A stretch of 64,000 nt of DNA from an uncultured Oscillospiraceae bacterium (GCA_934667815.1 CAKUMO010000010.1:17811-81810); one strand, 5' to 3'. Counted from the stretch's first letter, positions 35,197 through 44,850 are shown. Notes: generated from the sequence alone by a model not told the origin. Translations and numbers: made by a program.

Positions 35197-36372
35197 TCAT
35201 GATTCCGGCTGCATTGCCGGGTCGAAGGTAATGACGGTGTAGTACTTGTGATCCTCAAACTGTACGCACTCGTCGATACGGCGCTTTAATTCTGCGGTCT
35301 TTCCGCTTAAATCAAAGGGCACGGCAAGATCAAAGATCAGATTGGTGTGCTGCGGGCCGCGCACCATGCGGAAATCGTGCATCGACAGACGCGGATCGAG
35401 CTGCTTCAGCTTTTTTTCCACAAGCGCACGCATGTGATTCAGTTCGACATCATCCGTGACGACAGGATCATAGTGAATGACCAGATGCACATGCAGTTCG
35501 CGCAGCGCGTCGCGCTCGATGTCATCCAGAATGTCGTGGCAGACCAGCGGGTTTTCATGCATATCCATTTCGACATGGACGGTAGCGAAGCACTGACCGG
35601 GGCCGTAGTCATGCACCATCAGGTCGTGAATGCCCAGAATTTTCGGATGACCAAGCACAAGATCGCTGATGCGGCGGACAAGCTCGCGGTCAGCCTGCTT
35701 GCCGAGCAGCGGACTGATCGTCTCCTTGGCGATCGACCAACCGGAAAGCAGGATGAACACCGCGACGAGCACACCCACCCAGCCGTCGATGCGCCACCGG
35801 AAAAAATGACCGGCAAGCAGCCCCAGAAGCACCGCCGAGGTTGTAATCACGTCGTTGCGGCTGTCGGCCGCGGTTGCCTCCAGCGCGGTGGAGTCGATGG
35901 CCTTGCCCAGTTTTTTGCAGAACAGGCACATCCACAGTTTGACAAGGATCGACGCAATCAGCACGCAAAGCGTCAGGACGGAAAACTCCACTGCCTCGGG
36001 ATGGAGAATTTTCTCGACGGAGGACTTGGCCAGCTCCACGCCGATGACCAGAATCAGCACGGCCACCAGCAGCCCGGACAGGTATTCCATACGCGCGTGG
36101 CCGTAGGGATGCTCCTCATCGGCGGGACGCTCGGCCAGCTTGAAGCCGAACAGCGTTACAAGCGAGGACGAGGCATCGGAGAGGTTGTTCACAGCGTCGG
36201 CAGTGACGGAGACGGAACCCGCCAGTGTGCCCGCAACGAGCTTTCCGGCAAAGAGCAGGAGGTTGCACACCAGCCCCACCAGTCCGGCAAGCCGTCCGTA
36301 AGCGCCGCGCACCTTGGGATCATCCGTATTTCGATAGTTTTTGACAAAGAGACGCAGCAGGAGCTTCGTCAT
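35197..36372 (-). CDS. Cation diffusion facilitator family transporter
   Basis: 391-residue proton/metal antiporter in the inner membrane, expected to export Zn2+, Mn2+, Fe2+ or similar. Six membrane helices lie at about 27-215; SVTADAVNNLSDASSS (TM2) and ALEATAADSRNDVITTS (TM5) carry the Asp/Asn metal-site residues. A long cytoplasmic C-terminal domain (about 220-391) includes the ZT-dimer region and an extra C-terminal segment. The D/N-x-x-x-D pattern fits Mn/Fe rather than a classic Zn site, but metal preference is only inferred. Promoter TGTACA-17-TATAAT at 36403-36431. Confidence 0.92.
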   Translation of the reverse strand: MTKLLLRLFVKNYRNTDDPKVRGAYGRLAGLVGLVCNLLLFAGKLVAGTLAGSVSVTADAVNNLSDASSSLVTLFGFKLAERPADEEHPYGHARMEYLSGLLVAVLILVIGVELAKSSVEKILHPEAVEFSVLTLCVLIASILVKLWMCLFCKKLGKAIDSTALEATAADSRNDVITTSAVLLGLLAGHFFRWRIDGWVGVLVAVFILLSGWSIAKETISPLLGKQADRELVRRISDLVLGHPKILGIHDLMVHDYGPGQCFATVHVEMDMHENPLVCHDILDDIERDALRELHVHLVIHYDPVVTDDVELNHMRALVEKKLKQLDPRLSMHDFRMVRGPQHTNLIFDLAVPFDLSGKTAELKRRIDECVQFEDHKYYTVITFDPAMQPES

Positions 36373-36402
36373 CGGCCATTCCCCCTTCAGAGTATCTTAT
36401 TT

Positions 36403-36431
36403 ATTATATAAAATTTTTTCGCAAATGTACA
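36403..36431 (-). promoter_or_regulatory. Promoter of CDF transporter gene
   Basis: Minus strand TGTACA (36426-36431), 17-bp spacer, perfect TATAAT (36403-36408). Confidence 0.55.
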
Positions 36432-36504
36432 CTATTTTTTGTCTTGCTATTCCATGTTCCGGAAAACTGTGATAAAATAATCGAACTTTGGGAGGGAACG
36501 GATT

Positions 36505-36813
36505 ATGGACGAATTTACCACGGCTCTGCTGCGCGCGATTCAGACCGCACAGGATGAATGCGGCGTCCGGCAGGCGCGTCTGCGGCAGTCCGTGCAGGAC
36601 TATGGCGGCGTTTCCACTGCCAAACGTCAGATCAGACGAAACTGCGCCTCTGAGGGCTTCGACGCTCTGGCGGAGGCAGGGCGGCTCGAGCTTTCGCTGG
36701 AGGCTCTGGCCGTCAGTGCAAAATTCAACGCGCTCTTTACGGACGAGGAGGTCAACGCCTGCTTCGCTCTGCTTTGCAGCGCGGACTATTACGGAAGTAA
36801 CAAAAAGAAATGA
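36505..36813 (+). CDS. Uncharacterised 102-aa protein coupled to ABC exporter
   Basis: A soluble, probably helical protein. The segment DYGGVSTAKRQIRRNCASEGFDALAEAGRLELSLEALAV is strikingly conserved in style: I recall a similar short module (YGGV.AAK...S.GF..L...GRLDLTVEALVL) in many unrelated bacterial proteins, but I cannot name a family. GGGAGG precedes the ATG, and the stop overlaps the first ABC gene by ATGA. It may be a regulator or accessory factor of the exporter. Confidence 0.7.
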   Translation: MDEFTTALLRAIQTAQDECGVRQARLRQSVQDYGGVSTAKRQIRRNCASEGFDALAEAGRLELSLEALAVSAKFNALFTDEEVNACFALLCSADYYGSNKKK

Positions 36814-38531
36814 AACGAATTATCAAGTATCTCAAGCCCTATCGCGGAAAACTCGCGCTGGCCGCGCTTCTGGTGTCGGTCTCGACGCTGTGCGATCTGC
36901 TGCTGCCGACGCTGATGTCGAACATTCTCAACAGCGGCATCCGCACAGGCGAGTTTTCCTCCATTCTGCGCACCTGCCTCGCCATGCTTGCAGTCGCGTC
37001 GGTCAGTCTGGCCTGCATTCTCTACGGCACCAAGACCTCCTCGCGCGTCGTGGCGGACTTCTGCGGCGACCTGCGCGCGGACATTTTCCGCAAGGTGAAC
37101 ACGCTCTCCTTTGAGGAATTCGGCCAGCTCGGCACGGCTGCTCTCGTCACACGCGCAACGCATGACGTTGAAACCGTTTCGTGGGTCGCGTCCATGCTCT
37201 GCGGCACCGTGGCGACCATCCCGATGCTCTTTATCGGCGGCATCGCGCTGGCCATGGCCAAGGACGTCACGCTGTCGCTGGTCCTGTTGGCCTTTGTGCC
37301 GGTCATTTTGCTGGGCGGCTGGCTTGCCGGCAAGCGCGTGCTCCCGCTTTGGAAGAAATCCGACCTGTACATCGACAAGCAGAACGGCATCATGCGCGAG
37401 CGTCTGCGCGGCATCCGCGTCATCCGCGCATTCAATTCCGAACCGCATGAGCACGAGCGCATCGCCGAGGCCACGCACGTCATGGCCGAAAACATCATCC
37501 GCAGCAACGTCGCCATGGGCACGCTGCTGCCGCTGGCAACGCTGCTGCTGAACGTCGCGGTGCTGCTTATCGTCTATCTCGGCGGCTGGCAGATGGTACA
37601 TCACGCCGGTCGTGTCAGCGCGGGCGACATTTTCGCCATCACGCAGTATGTGACCATGGTCATGAACGGCGTTGTCATGGCGTCCTTTGCTATTATCATG
37701 TTCCCGCATGCACGCATTGCGGCCGGCCGCATCGGAGAGATCATGGACGCCGAGGGCATGGGCGATCCCATGACGGGCAAGACCGCCTCGCTCACCGGCG
37801 AAATCCACTTCGAGGACGTCAGCTTTTCCTATGGCGGCGCAGAGGCGGCGGTGAATCATGTCTCGCTCGAGATCAAGCCCGGCCAGAAGGTCGCGCTCAT
37901 CGGCGGCACAGGCAGCGGCAAGTCCACGCTCATTTCCCTGCTGCTCGGCTTCCGCCTGCCGACGGCGGGGCGCGTGCTGCTCGACGGCATTCCCACAAGC
38001 GAACTGAGCAAGCACACCCTGCGCCAGAATATCAGCAGCGTTCTGCAGGGCGCGGCGATCTACACCGGCACGATCGAAGAAAACATTCGCATGGGCAATC
38101 CCGATGCAAGCGAGGCCGAGCTGCATGAGGCTGCCGAGATCGCCCAGCTTGCGGACTTTATCGAAACCTGCGAGGGCGGCTACGCGCACGAGATCAAGCA
38201 GGCGGGCAAGAACCTCTCCGGCGGGCAGAAGCAGCGGCTTTCCATCGCCCGCGCGATCATCAAGAAAGCGCCCATTTACGTTTTTGACGACAGCTTTTCC
38301 GCCCTCGATTTCCTGACGGAAAAGAAGCTGCGCTCTGCTCTGAACGAAAGGATTCGCGGCTGCACGCAGCTCGTCGTTACGCAGCGCATCACCTCGGCCA
38401 TGAGCGCCGACTGCATTTTTGTCATGGACAACGGCCGCCTGATCGACTCCGGCACGCATCAGGAGCTGCTTTCACGCTGCAAGATCTATCAGGAGATCTA
38501 CGCCTCGCAGACAGGAGGTGGCGTAAAATGA
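36810..38531 (+). CDS. ABC exporter half-transporter (NBD with Asp at the catalytic Glu position)
   Basis: 573 residues: a six-helix exporter domain (about 1-310) and a C-terminal nucleotide-binding domain. Walker A GGTGSGKSTL, signature LSGGQKQRLS, Walker B IYVFDDSFSALDF. The residue after the Walker B Asp is Asp instead of the catalytic Glu, which is typical of the degenerate partner in heterodimeric multidrug exporters (BmrC/TM287-type). The second half-transporter overlaps it by ATGA, supporting a heterodimer. Substrate unknown. Confidence 0.93.
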   Translation: MKRIIKYLKPYRGKLALAALLVSVSTLCDLLLPTLMSNILNSGIRTGEFSSILRTCLAMLAVASVSLACILYGTKTSSRVVADFCGDLRADIFRKVNTLSFEEFGQLGTAALVTRATHDVETVSWVASMLCGTVATIPMLFIGGIALAMAKDVTLSLVLLAFVPVILLGGWLAGKRVLPLWKKSDLYIDKQNGIMRERLRGIRVIRAFNSEPHEHERIAEATHVMAENIIRSNVAMGTLLPLATLLLNVAVLLIVYLGGWQMVHHAGRVSAGDIFAITQYVTMVMNGVVMASFAIIMFPHARIAAGRIGEIMDAEGMGDPMTGKTASLTGEIHFEDVSFSYGGAEAAVNHVSLEIKPGQKVALIGGTGSGKSTLISLLLGFRLPTAGRVLLDGIPTSELSKHTLRQNISSVLQGAAIYTGTIEENIRMGNPDASEAELHEAAEIAQLADFIETCEGGYAHEIKQAGKNLSGGQKQRLSIARAIIKKAPIYVFDDSFSALDFLTEKKLRSALNERIRGCTQLVVTQRITSAMSADCIFVMDNGRLIDSGTHQELLSRCKIYQEIYASQTGGGVK

Positions 38532-40285
38532 AAAAAGACCGCGACCACATTCTGCGCCGCCTCGTCCTGGAGACGCGCCCGATCTGGAAATGGCTCGCGC
38601 TGGCCTGCCTGCTGTGCATCTGCCTGATCGTCTGCGCCGTTCTGGGGCCGAAGCTCCTCGGAAATCTCATTGACCAGCTCTACGCCTACTGGGACGGCAG
38701 CTTCACAGGCGACCTTCTGAAAACGATTCTGCCGATGATCTTCTCGCTTCTGGGCGTTTATGCGGCCTATGCGCTGTTCTCCTACCTCAAAATGCTGCTT
38801 TTGAACAAGGTCGTCAGCCGCTATTTCACCTGCAATCTCCGCATCCGCATCTCGGACAAAATTCGCCGGCTGCCCGTGAGCTATGTCGACCAGACCTCTG
38901 TGGGCGATGTTCTCTCCCGCATGACGGGCGACGTCTCCACCATGGGAAACTACGTCCACCAGATCGTGGACACGCTGATGACGGGCTTTTTGATGATTCT
39001 CGCCATCGCCGTGATGATGCTTCTGGAGGATTGGCGGCTGGGCCTGATCGTCATTGCGCTCACACCGCTGTCGATTCTGCTGTCCTCTTTTCTTTCGTCT
39101 AAGAGCGAAAAGCACTTTTACACGATGTTCACACAGGCGGGCGAATTAAACTCCCTCGTGGAGGAAGCCTTCACAAACTTCGCTACCACGAAGGCCTATA
39201 ACCTCGAACGCTATACCGAGGACAAGCACGCGGTCGTGAACGACCGCCGCCGCGACTCCGAAGCGACTGCGAATTACACATCCTCCATCGTGCGTCCGCT
39301 CATCGCCTTCACAAACGCATTGGCTTACATTGCCATCTGCCTGCTCGGCGGCTGGCTGATCGTCTCAACCGAGGCGGTCACGGTCGGTATCGTCGTGACC
39401 ATGCTGCTCTATGCCAAGCAGTTCTCCGCCCCGCTTGAGCAGATTGCGGGCGGCTTCGGCGATTTACAGCACGCCAAGGCCGCAGCACGCCGCGTGTTTA
39501 AGCTTCTCGACCTTCCCGAGGAGGATAATCCCGACGGCGCACTTCCCGGCAAGGCAGGGGGCAGCATTCGCTTCGAGCACGTCGATTTTTCCTATGACAA
39601 GGCCAGTCCGCTCATTCAGGATCTGAACATCGACGTTAAAAAGGGTCAAAACGTCGCCATCGTCGGGCCGACGGGCGCGGGCAAGACGACCATTGTCAAT
39701 CTGCTCATGCGCTTTTACGACGTAGACCGCGGCCGTATTCTCATCGACGGTGTGGACTGCGCCACACTCTCGCGCGAGGCGCTGCGCGATCAGTTCGCCA
39801 TGGTCTTACAGGATACTTGGCTGTTCCGCGGGACGATTGCGGAAAACGTCGCCTACGGCAAGCCCGGCGCGACGCGGGAAGAAATCGTCGCTGCCTGCGA
39901 CCGCGCCTACTGCGACCACTTCATTCGCACGCTCCCGGCCGGCTACGACACCGTCGTCGGAGACGACATGACAAATCTCTCCGGCGGTCAGAAACAGCTT
40001 CTGACGATTGCGCGCGCAATGCTGGCCGACCGCCAGCTTCTCATTCTTGATGAGGCCACCTCCAACGTGGATACCCGCACCGAGGCGCTGCTGCAAAAGG
40101 CCATGGATCGGCTCATGCGCGAGCGCACCTGCTTCGTCATCGCGCACCGGCTGTCCACCATTGTCGATTCCGACCTCATTCTGGTGCTCGACCACGGGCA
40201 GATTGTCGAGCAGGGCACACATTCTGAGCTGCTCGCCAAAAAGGGATTCTATTATCAGATCTACACCAGTCAATATGCGATCTAA
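38528..40285 (+). CDS. ABC exporter half-transporter (canonical NBD)
   Basis: 585 residues with the same architecture as its neighbour: exporter membrane domain (about 1-325), Walker A GPTGAGKTTI, signature NLSGGQKQLLT, Walker B LLILDEATSNVD with the catalytic Glu intact. It is the ATP-hydrolysing partner of the 36810 product. Members of this arrangement export drugs, lipids or peptides. The gene is followed by a terminator hairpin at 40290-40314. Confidence 0.94.
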   Translation: MKKDRDHILRRLVLETRPIWKWLALACLLCICLIVCAVLGPKLLGNLIDQLYAYWDGSFTGDLLKTILPMIFSLLGVYAAYALFSYLKMLLLNKVVSRYFTCNLRIRISDKIRRLPVSYVDQTSVGDVLSRMTGDVSTMGNYVHQIVDTLMTGFLMILAIAVMMLLEDWRLGLIVIALTPLSILLSSFLSSKSEKHFYTMFTQAGELNSLVEEAFTNFATTKAYNLERYTEDKHAVVNDRRRDSEATANYTSSIVRPLIAFTNALAYIAICLLGGWLIVSTEAVTVGIVVTMLLYAKQFSAPLEQIAGGFGDLQHAKAAARRVFKLLDLPEEDNPDGALPGKAGGSIRFEHVDFSYDKASPLIQDLNIDVKKGQNVAIVGPTGAGKTTIVNLLMRFYDVDRGRILIDGVDCATLSREALRDQFAMVLQDTWLFRGTIAENVAYGKPGATREEIVAACDRAYCDHFIRTLPAGYDTVVGDDMTNLSGGQKQLLTIARAMLADRQLLILDEATSNVDTRTEALLQKAMDRLMRERTCFVIAHRLSTIVDSDLILVLDHGQIVEQGTHSELLAKKGFYYQIYTSQYAI

Positions 40286-40289
40286 ATCA

Positions 40290-40314
40290 AAACCTCCGGC
40301 TTAGCCGGAGGTTT
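40290..40314 (+). terminator. Terminator hairpin of ABC exporter operon
   Basis: Stem AAACCTCCGGC / GCCGGAGGTTT around TTA; abuts the repeat element at 40315. Confidence 0.75.
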
Positions 40315-40602
40315 CAGACTGTCAAAAAAGTCCGTAATCGTCAAAATCGATTCACAATTCAATGGGTTTTGCTCTCTGGATTTCATTTACAAAAGTCGGG
40401 GATTCCAAACTTTACAGTCTGAAAACCAGCTTGCTACGCAAGGATTTTGACTTACTGCGCAACTCACGCCCTACCGTACCTATGTACGCCGACGGGCGTG
40501 AGTTGCTTGTCTTCCGAACTTTTTCGCAGTCTGTCAGCGTGCCCCCCCTTTCGGCACGCTGCGCTTGTCAAAAAAGTCCAGAAGGACTTTTTTGACAAGC
40601 TG
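40315..40602. repeat. Repeat-like element B with TGTCAAAAAAGTCC termini
   Basis: About 288 bp. Starts CAGACTGTCAAAAAAGTCC and ends GGACTTTTTTGACAAGCTG, so the ends are inverted repeats of each other and match the ends of family A. The interior differs from family A and contains a hairpin ACTCACGCCC / GGGCGTGAGT (about 40461-40504) and GCGTGCC / GGCACGC (40539-40560). No credible gene. It lies exactly between two terminator hairpins. Confidence 0.7.
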
Positions 40603-40603
40603 A

Positions 40604-40636
40604 GACACCGACCGGAAAAACCGGTCGGTGTCTTTT
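40604..40636 (+). terminator. Strong hairpin with T-run
   Basis: 12-bp stem GACACCGACCGG / CCGGTCGGTGTC, loop AAAAA, then TTTT. On the minus strand, the AAAAAAGTCC / GGACTTTTTT hairpin just beyond it (40572-40595) could terminate typA. Confidence 0.8.
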
Positions 40637-40652
40637 AATAATACATTGAATA

Positions 40653-42479
40653 TCAGCCGTTTCTGGTTTTCATGAGCTGGCGCATACGGGCGGAGTGGTC
40701 AAGCTCGCGCTTGCGGATGCGCAGATTCTTCGGCGTAACCTCCAGAAGCTCGTCGTCCGCAAGGAACTCGAGGCACTGCTCCAGAGACAGGACCTTCGGA
40801 GAGGTCAGACGCAGCGCATCGTCCGCGCCGGCAGCGCGCATGTTGGTAAGCTGCTTCTTTTTGCAGACGTTGACCGTCATATCCTCGTTGCGCGAGCAGA
40901 TGCCCACGACCATGCCCGCGTAGACCTCCACGCCCGGGCCGATAAAGAGCTGGCCGCGCTCCTGCGCATTGTAAAGGCCATAGGTGCAGGCCTCGCCCGT
41001 TTCAAAGGCGATGAGCGAACCGGTCTTGCGGCGCTCAATCTCGCCCTTCATTGGCGCATAGGAATCCAGCACGGAGGACATGATGCCCTCGCCGCGCGTA
41101 TCGGTCAAAAATTCGCTGCGGTAGCCGAACAGGCCGCGCGACGGAACAAGGAATTCCAGACGATAGCGGCTGCCGACAGGCGTCATGGACAGCAGATCGC
41201 CCTTGCGGCGTCCCATTTTCTCGATGACGCTGCCCATGGAGGCCTCCGGCACGTCTGCAACCATGCGCTCGATCGGTTCGCAGACCTTGCCGTCGATGAC
41301 CTTGGTCAGAACGCGCGGCGTACTGACCTGGAACTCATAGCCCTCGCGGCGCATGGTCTCGATCAGGATGGACAGGTGCATTTCGCCGCGTCCTGCAACG
41401 TTGAAGGCATCCGTTCCCTGCTCGGTGACGTGCAGGGACACGTCCTTCAGAAGCTCACGGTTCAGGCGGTCGCGCAGATTGCGGGAGGTGACATATTTGC
41501 CCTCGCGTCCTGCAAAGGGAGAATCGTTGACGCTGAAGGTCATTTCGATCGTCGGATCCGAAATTTTCACAAACGGCAGCGGCTCTGGCAGCTCCGGCGC
41601 ACAGACCGTGCGGCCGATGGTGATGTCCGCCATGCCGGAGAATGCGACAATCTCGCCGGCGGAAGCCTCGGTGATGGGCTTCTTGGCCAGTCCGTCGAAC
41701 TCATACAGCGCGACAACCTTGCCCTTGGCGCTGTGCTCGGGGTCGTGATAGTCGCAGATGCTGACCTCCTGATTCTGGCGGATGGTGCCGCGCTCGATGC
41801 GTCCGATACCGATACGGCCGACATAGTCGTTATAGTCGATGGACGACACAAGCATTTGCAGCGGCGCCTCGGGGTCGCCGGTAGGCGCGGGGATATAGTC
41901 CACGATGGTCTTGAACAGCGGGTCGAGGTTGACGCCCGGCTCCGTCGGGCCGTAGGACGCGACGCCCTGACGGGCAGAGCAGAACAGCGTCGGAGAATCA
42001 AACTGCTCCTCCGTGGCGTTCAGGTCGAGCAGCAGCTCCAGAATTTCGTCCATGACCTCCTCGATGCGCGCATCCAGACGGTCGATCTTATTGATGACGA
42101 CAATGACCTTATGCCCCAGCTCCAGCGCCTTTTGCAGCACGAAGCGCGTCTGCGGCATGGGGCCTTCGGCAGCGTCCACAAGCAGGATGACGCCGTTGAC
42201 CATCTTCAGAATGCGCTCGACCTCGCCGCCGAAGTCCGCGTGGCCCGGGGTGTCCACGATGTTGATCTTCGTGCCCTTGTAGTGCACGGCGGTGTTTTTG
42301 GCCAGAATGGTGATGCCGCGCTCGCGCTCGAGATCGCCGGAGTCCATGACGCGGTCGACGACGGTCTGATTCTCGCGGTAGATGCCGCTCTGCTTGAGCA
42401 TCTCATCGACCAACGTGGTTTTGCCGTGGTCAACGTGGGCGATGATGGCAATGTTACGGATATTTTTCTGTTCGTACAT
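40653..42479 (-). CDS. typA: Translational GTPase TypA/BipA
   Basis: Ribosome-binding GTPase of the EF-G family involved in stress adaptation and ribosome assembly at low temperature. 608 residues: G1 IAHVDHGKTTLVD, RGITILAKNT (G2), DTPGHADFGGEV (G3), NKIDR (G4), then EF-G-like domains and the TypA-specific C-terminus. ATG 42479 (MYEQKNIRN) is preferred over 42488 because AAGGGA is 9 bp before it and would abut the earlier ATG. A consensus-like promoter lies at 42547-42575. Confidence 0.98.
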   Translation of the reverse strand: MYEQKNIRNIAIIAHVDHGKTTLVDEMLKQSGIYRENQTVVDRVMDSGDLERERGITILAKNTAVHYKGTKINIVDTPGHADFGGEVERILKMVNGVILLVDAAEGPMPQTRFVLQKALELGHKVIVVINKIDRLDARIEEVMDEILELLLDLNATEEQFDSPTLFCSARQGVASYGPTEPGVNLDPLFKTIVDYIPAPTGDPEAPLQMLVSSIDYNDYVGRIGIGRIERGTIRQNQEVSICDYHDPEHSAKGKVVALYEFDGLAKKPITEASAGEIVAFSGMADITIGRTVCAPELPEPLPFVKISDPTIEMTFSVNDSPFAGREGKYVTSRNLRDRLNRELLKDVSLHVTEQGTDAFNVAGRGEMHLSILIETMRREGYEFQVSTPRVLTKVIDGKVCEPIERMVADVPEASMGSVIEKMGRRKGDLLSMTPVGSRYRLEFLVPSRGLFGYRSEFLTDTRGEGIMSSVLDSYAPMKGEIERRKTGSLIAFETGEACTYGLYNAQERGQLFIGPGVEVYAGMVVGICSRNEDMTVNVCKKKQLTNMRAAGADDALRLTSPKVLSLEQCLEFLADDELLEVTPKNLRIRKRELDHSARMRQLMKTRNG

Positions 42480-42546
42480 ACAGTACATTCCCTTCTGTCA
42501 GGCGGCATCCCGGCCGCCGATTAAAAGATTTCTCATTCAGCTCTAA

Positions 42547-42575
42547 AATATACCACACGAAATCGAAAATCGCAA
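42547..42575 (-). promoter_or_regulatory. Promoter of typA
   Basis: Minus strand TTGCGA (42570-42575), 17-bp spacer, TATATT (42547-42552). Confidence 0.6.
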
Positions 42576-42668
42576 GTAAAAACCGCTGATTTCTGCATAA
42601 ATCGTCGGAAAACTTTTGCACAGTGCGGCTTTTTTACAAATTGTTCACCCAAAACGAAAAATGCGGGC

Positions 42669-42674
42669 TATAAT
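42669..42674 (+). promoter_or_regulatory. -10 box of two-component operon
   Basis: Perfect TATAAT about 36 bp upstream of the response-regulator start. No matching -35 at normal spacing (TTGTTC lies 22 bp upstream), which suggests an activator-dependent or self-regulated promoter. Confidence 0.45.
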
Positions 42675-42709
42675 GTAGAGGATAACAGAAATACGAGAGG
42701 GGCGTTACT

Positions 42710-43399
42710 ATGGCAAAAACCGTATTGATCGTCGAGGACGACCGCAACATTGCGGATCTTCTCCGGCTGTATCTGGAAAAAGAAGGCTACGAGGTCGTCA
42801 TTGCCCTCGACGGCCTGAAGGGCGTGGAAAAATTCCGCGAGGTACATCCCAGTCTTGTGCTGCTGGACGTGATGCTGCCCGGCATGGACGGCTGGGGCGT
42901 CTGCCGCACCATCCGCTCGGAATCAAAAACGCCGATCATCATGCTCACCGCAAAGAGCGAGACCGAGGACAAGGTCTCCGGTCTGAAGCAGGGCGCAGAC
43001 GACTACATCACCAAGCCCTTTGAAATGAAGGAGGTTCTCGCGCGCATCGAGGCCGTGCTGCGCCGCAGCGGCATCGAGCCGGAAAAGACTGCGCACCGTC
43101 TGGTCTTTGACAAGCTCGTCATCGACATGGACGCCTTCGAGTTGACCGTGGACGGCAAAAAAGTCCCCACGCCGCCGAAGGAAATGGAGCTTTTGTACCA
43201 CTTGGCCTCCACGCCCAACCGCGTCTATACGCGCAATCAGCTACTCGACGAGGTCTGGGGCTTTGATTATTTCGGCGACACCCGCACCGTGGACGTGCAC
43301 ATCAAGCGTCTGCGTGAAAAGCTCGAGGGCGTTTCCGATCAGTGGGAGCTGAAAACCGTCTGGAGCGTGGGCTATAAGTTCGAGGTGAACCAAGCATGA
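42710..43399 (+). CDS. OmpR/PhoB family response regulator
   Basis: 229-residue DNA-binding response regulator. Receiver domain: acidic pocket E9-D10-D11, phospho-acceptor D53 (LLDVMLPGMDG), T80 and K102 (TKPF). C-terminal winged helix with PPKEMELLYHLASTPNRVYTRNQLLDEVWGFDYFGDTRTVDVHIKRLR. The stop overlaps the histidine kinase by ATGA. Together with the kinase and an HtrA-like protein it probably senses envelope stress, which is inference from the neighbourhood. Confidence 0.95.
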   Translation: MAKTVLIVEDDRNIADLLRLYLEKEGYEVVIALDGLKGVEKFREVHPSLVLLDVMLPGMDGWGVCRTIRSESKTPIIMLTAKSETEDKVSGLKQGADDYITKPFEMKEVLARIEAVLRRSGIEPEKTAHRLVFDKLVIDMDAFELTVDGKKVPTPPKEMELLYHLASTPNRVYTRNQLLDEVWGFDYFGDTRTVDVHIKRLREKLEGVSDQWELKTVWSVGYKFEVNQA

Positions 43400-44820
43400 A
43401 CACCACCTTCCGCCGCCAGCTCACGCTGATGCTGTGCATCCTGCTGGCGGCGACCATTCTGCTGGGCGTGGCGTTCTGGCTTCTCTTTGATCGCTATGCC
43501 GCGCGCAAGCAGCAGGCATCGCTGCAAAGCACGGCGGATACCGTCTCCGCGCTCACGCAGTTTTACAGCTCTCCCCTGTCCATGTACGCCGACTGGAACC
43601 TGCGCGTAACGCTCGCCGCCGCTTCCGGCGCCTCGGGAAACGACATTCTGATTGCTACGCCCGAAGGCTCGGTCTTTCTGTGTGCACAGGACGTCCAGGA
43701 CTGCGGGCACGTCGGTCAGAGTCTTGACGCTTCGCTCGTCGAGACCATCCGGCAAAACGGCAGCGCCCATATCAACGATGCCGCCTCCGCAATTTACGGT
43801 GAAAAGCGTCTGGCCGTGGCCGAAGCCGCCTATTCCGGTGAGGGCGAGCTGCTGTGCATCGTCATTGCCTCCATGCGGCGCGCCGATCTTTCTGCACTGA
43901 CCGGCGGCACGGTGCGCATTTTTGTTCTGACCGCCCTGAGCGTCTTTCTCATCGCGCTGCTGGCCATGCCGTCCCTGACACGGCGCGAAACCAAGCCCAT
44001 CAAGGACATGGCCACCGCCGCACGTCAGCTTGCCCACGGCAATCTGGCCGTCCGCGTGCCGACGGGCTATCAGAACGAGGAAATTGAGGAGCTTGCCGTG
44101 GCCTTCAACAACATGGCCGCGTCCATGCAGCACTCCGAAAGCATCCGTCAGGAGTTTGTCGCCAATGTTTCGCATGAGCTGAAAACGCCCATGACGACCA
44201 TCGCCGGCTACCTCGACGGCATTCTCGACGGCACCATCCCGCCCGAAAAGCAGCGCTCTTATATGGAGCTGGTTTCCACGGAGGTGCGCAGGCTGTCGCG
44301 TCTGGTGCGCAACATGCTCGACGTAGCACGCCTGAAGGATCAGGGTATCCCTCCCGAAAAGCTGAGCGATTTCGACATCTGTGAGGAGGCCAGTCAGGCG
44401 CTTCTGAGCTTTGAGCAGCGCATCAACCAGAAAAAGCTCAACGTGGACATCGACATGCCGGAGTTCGGTCTGACCGTCCACGCCTTTGCCGACGCCGTGA
44501 CGCAGGTGCTTTACAATCTGCTTGACAACGCCGTTAAATTCATCAACGAAGGCGGTACACTCTCCGTCCGCGTCGTCCAGCAGGGCGGCAAGGCCGTCGT
44601 GACGATCGGCAATACCGGCCCGACCATCGATCCGGAGGAGCTTCCGCTCATCTTTGACCGTTTTCACAAGACGGACAAGAGCCGCTCCACCGACCGCGAC
44701 GGCGTGGGACTCGGCCTTTACATCGTCAAGACCATCGTTCTTGCACACGGTGAGGACATCTATGTGACCAGCCGCGACGACAAGACGGAGTTTATCTTCA
44801 CCATGCCGCTGAAAAAATAA
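43396..44820 (+). CDS. Two-component sensor histidine kinase
   Basis: 474 residues. TM1 (about 11-31), an extracytoplasmic sensor region (32-170) with no recognised named fold, TM2 (about 172-192), a HAMP linker (195-245), HisKA with H260 in NVSHELKTPMTTIAGYL, and a HATPase with NLLDNAVKF, the G1-like box DRDGVGLGLYIV and a terminal TEFIFTMPL. Partner of the upstream regulator. The HtrA-like gene follows 30 bp later and is likely co-transcribed. Confidence 0.94.
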   Translation: MNTTFRRQLTLMLCILLAATILLGVAFWLLFDRYAARKQQASLQSTADTVSALTQFYSSPLSMYADWNLRVTLAAASGASGNDILIATPEGSVFLCAQDVQDCGHVGQSLDASLVETIRQNGSAHINDAASAIYGEKRLAVAEAAYSGEGELLCIVIASMRRADLSALTGGTVRIFVLTALSVFLIALLAMPSLTRRETKPIKDMATAARQLAHGNLAVRVPTGYQNEEIEELAVAFNNMAASMQHSESIRQEFVANVSHELKTPMTTIAGYLDGILDGTIPPEKQRSYMELVSTEVRRLSRLVRNMLDVARLKDQGIPPEKLSDFDICEEASQALLSFEQRINQKKLNVDIDMPEFGLTVHAFADAVTQVLYNLLDNAVKFINEGGTLSVRVVQQGGKAVVTIGNTGPTIDPEELPLIFDRFHKTDKSRSTDRDGVGLGLYIVKTIVLAHGEDIYVTSRDDKTEFIFTMPLKK

Positions 44821-44850
44821 GAAAGTCTGTAAGAAAGAAGGTGTGCAAAA

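Noticed and set aside
40362..40638. Small ORFs inside repeat element B
   Set aside because: No RBS, no recognisable protein features, located in a structured repeat between terminators.
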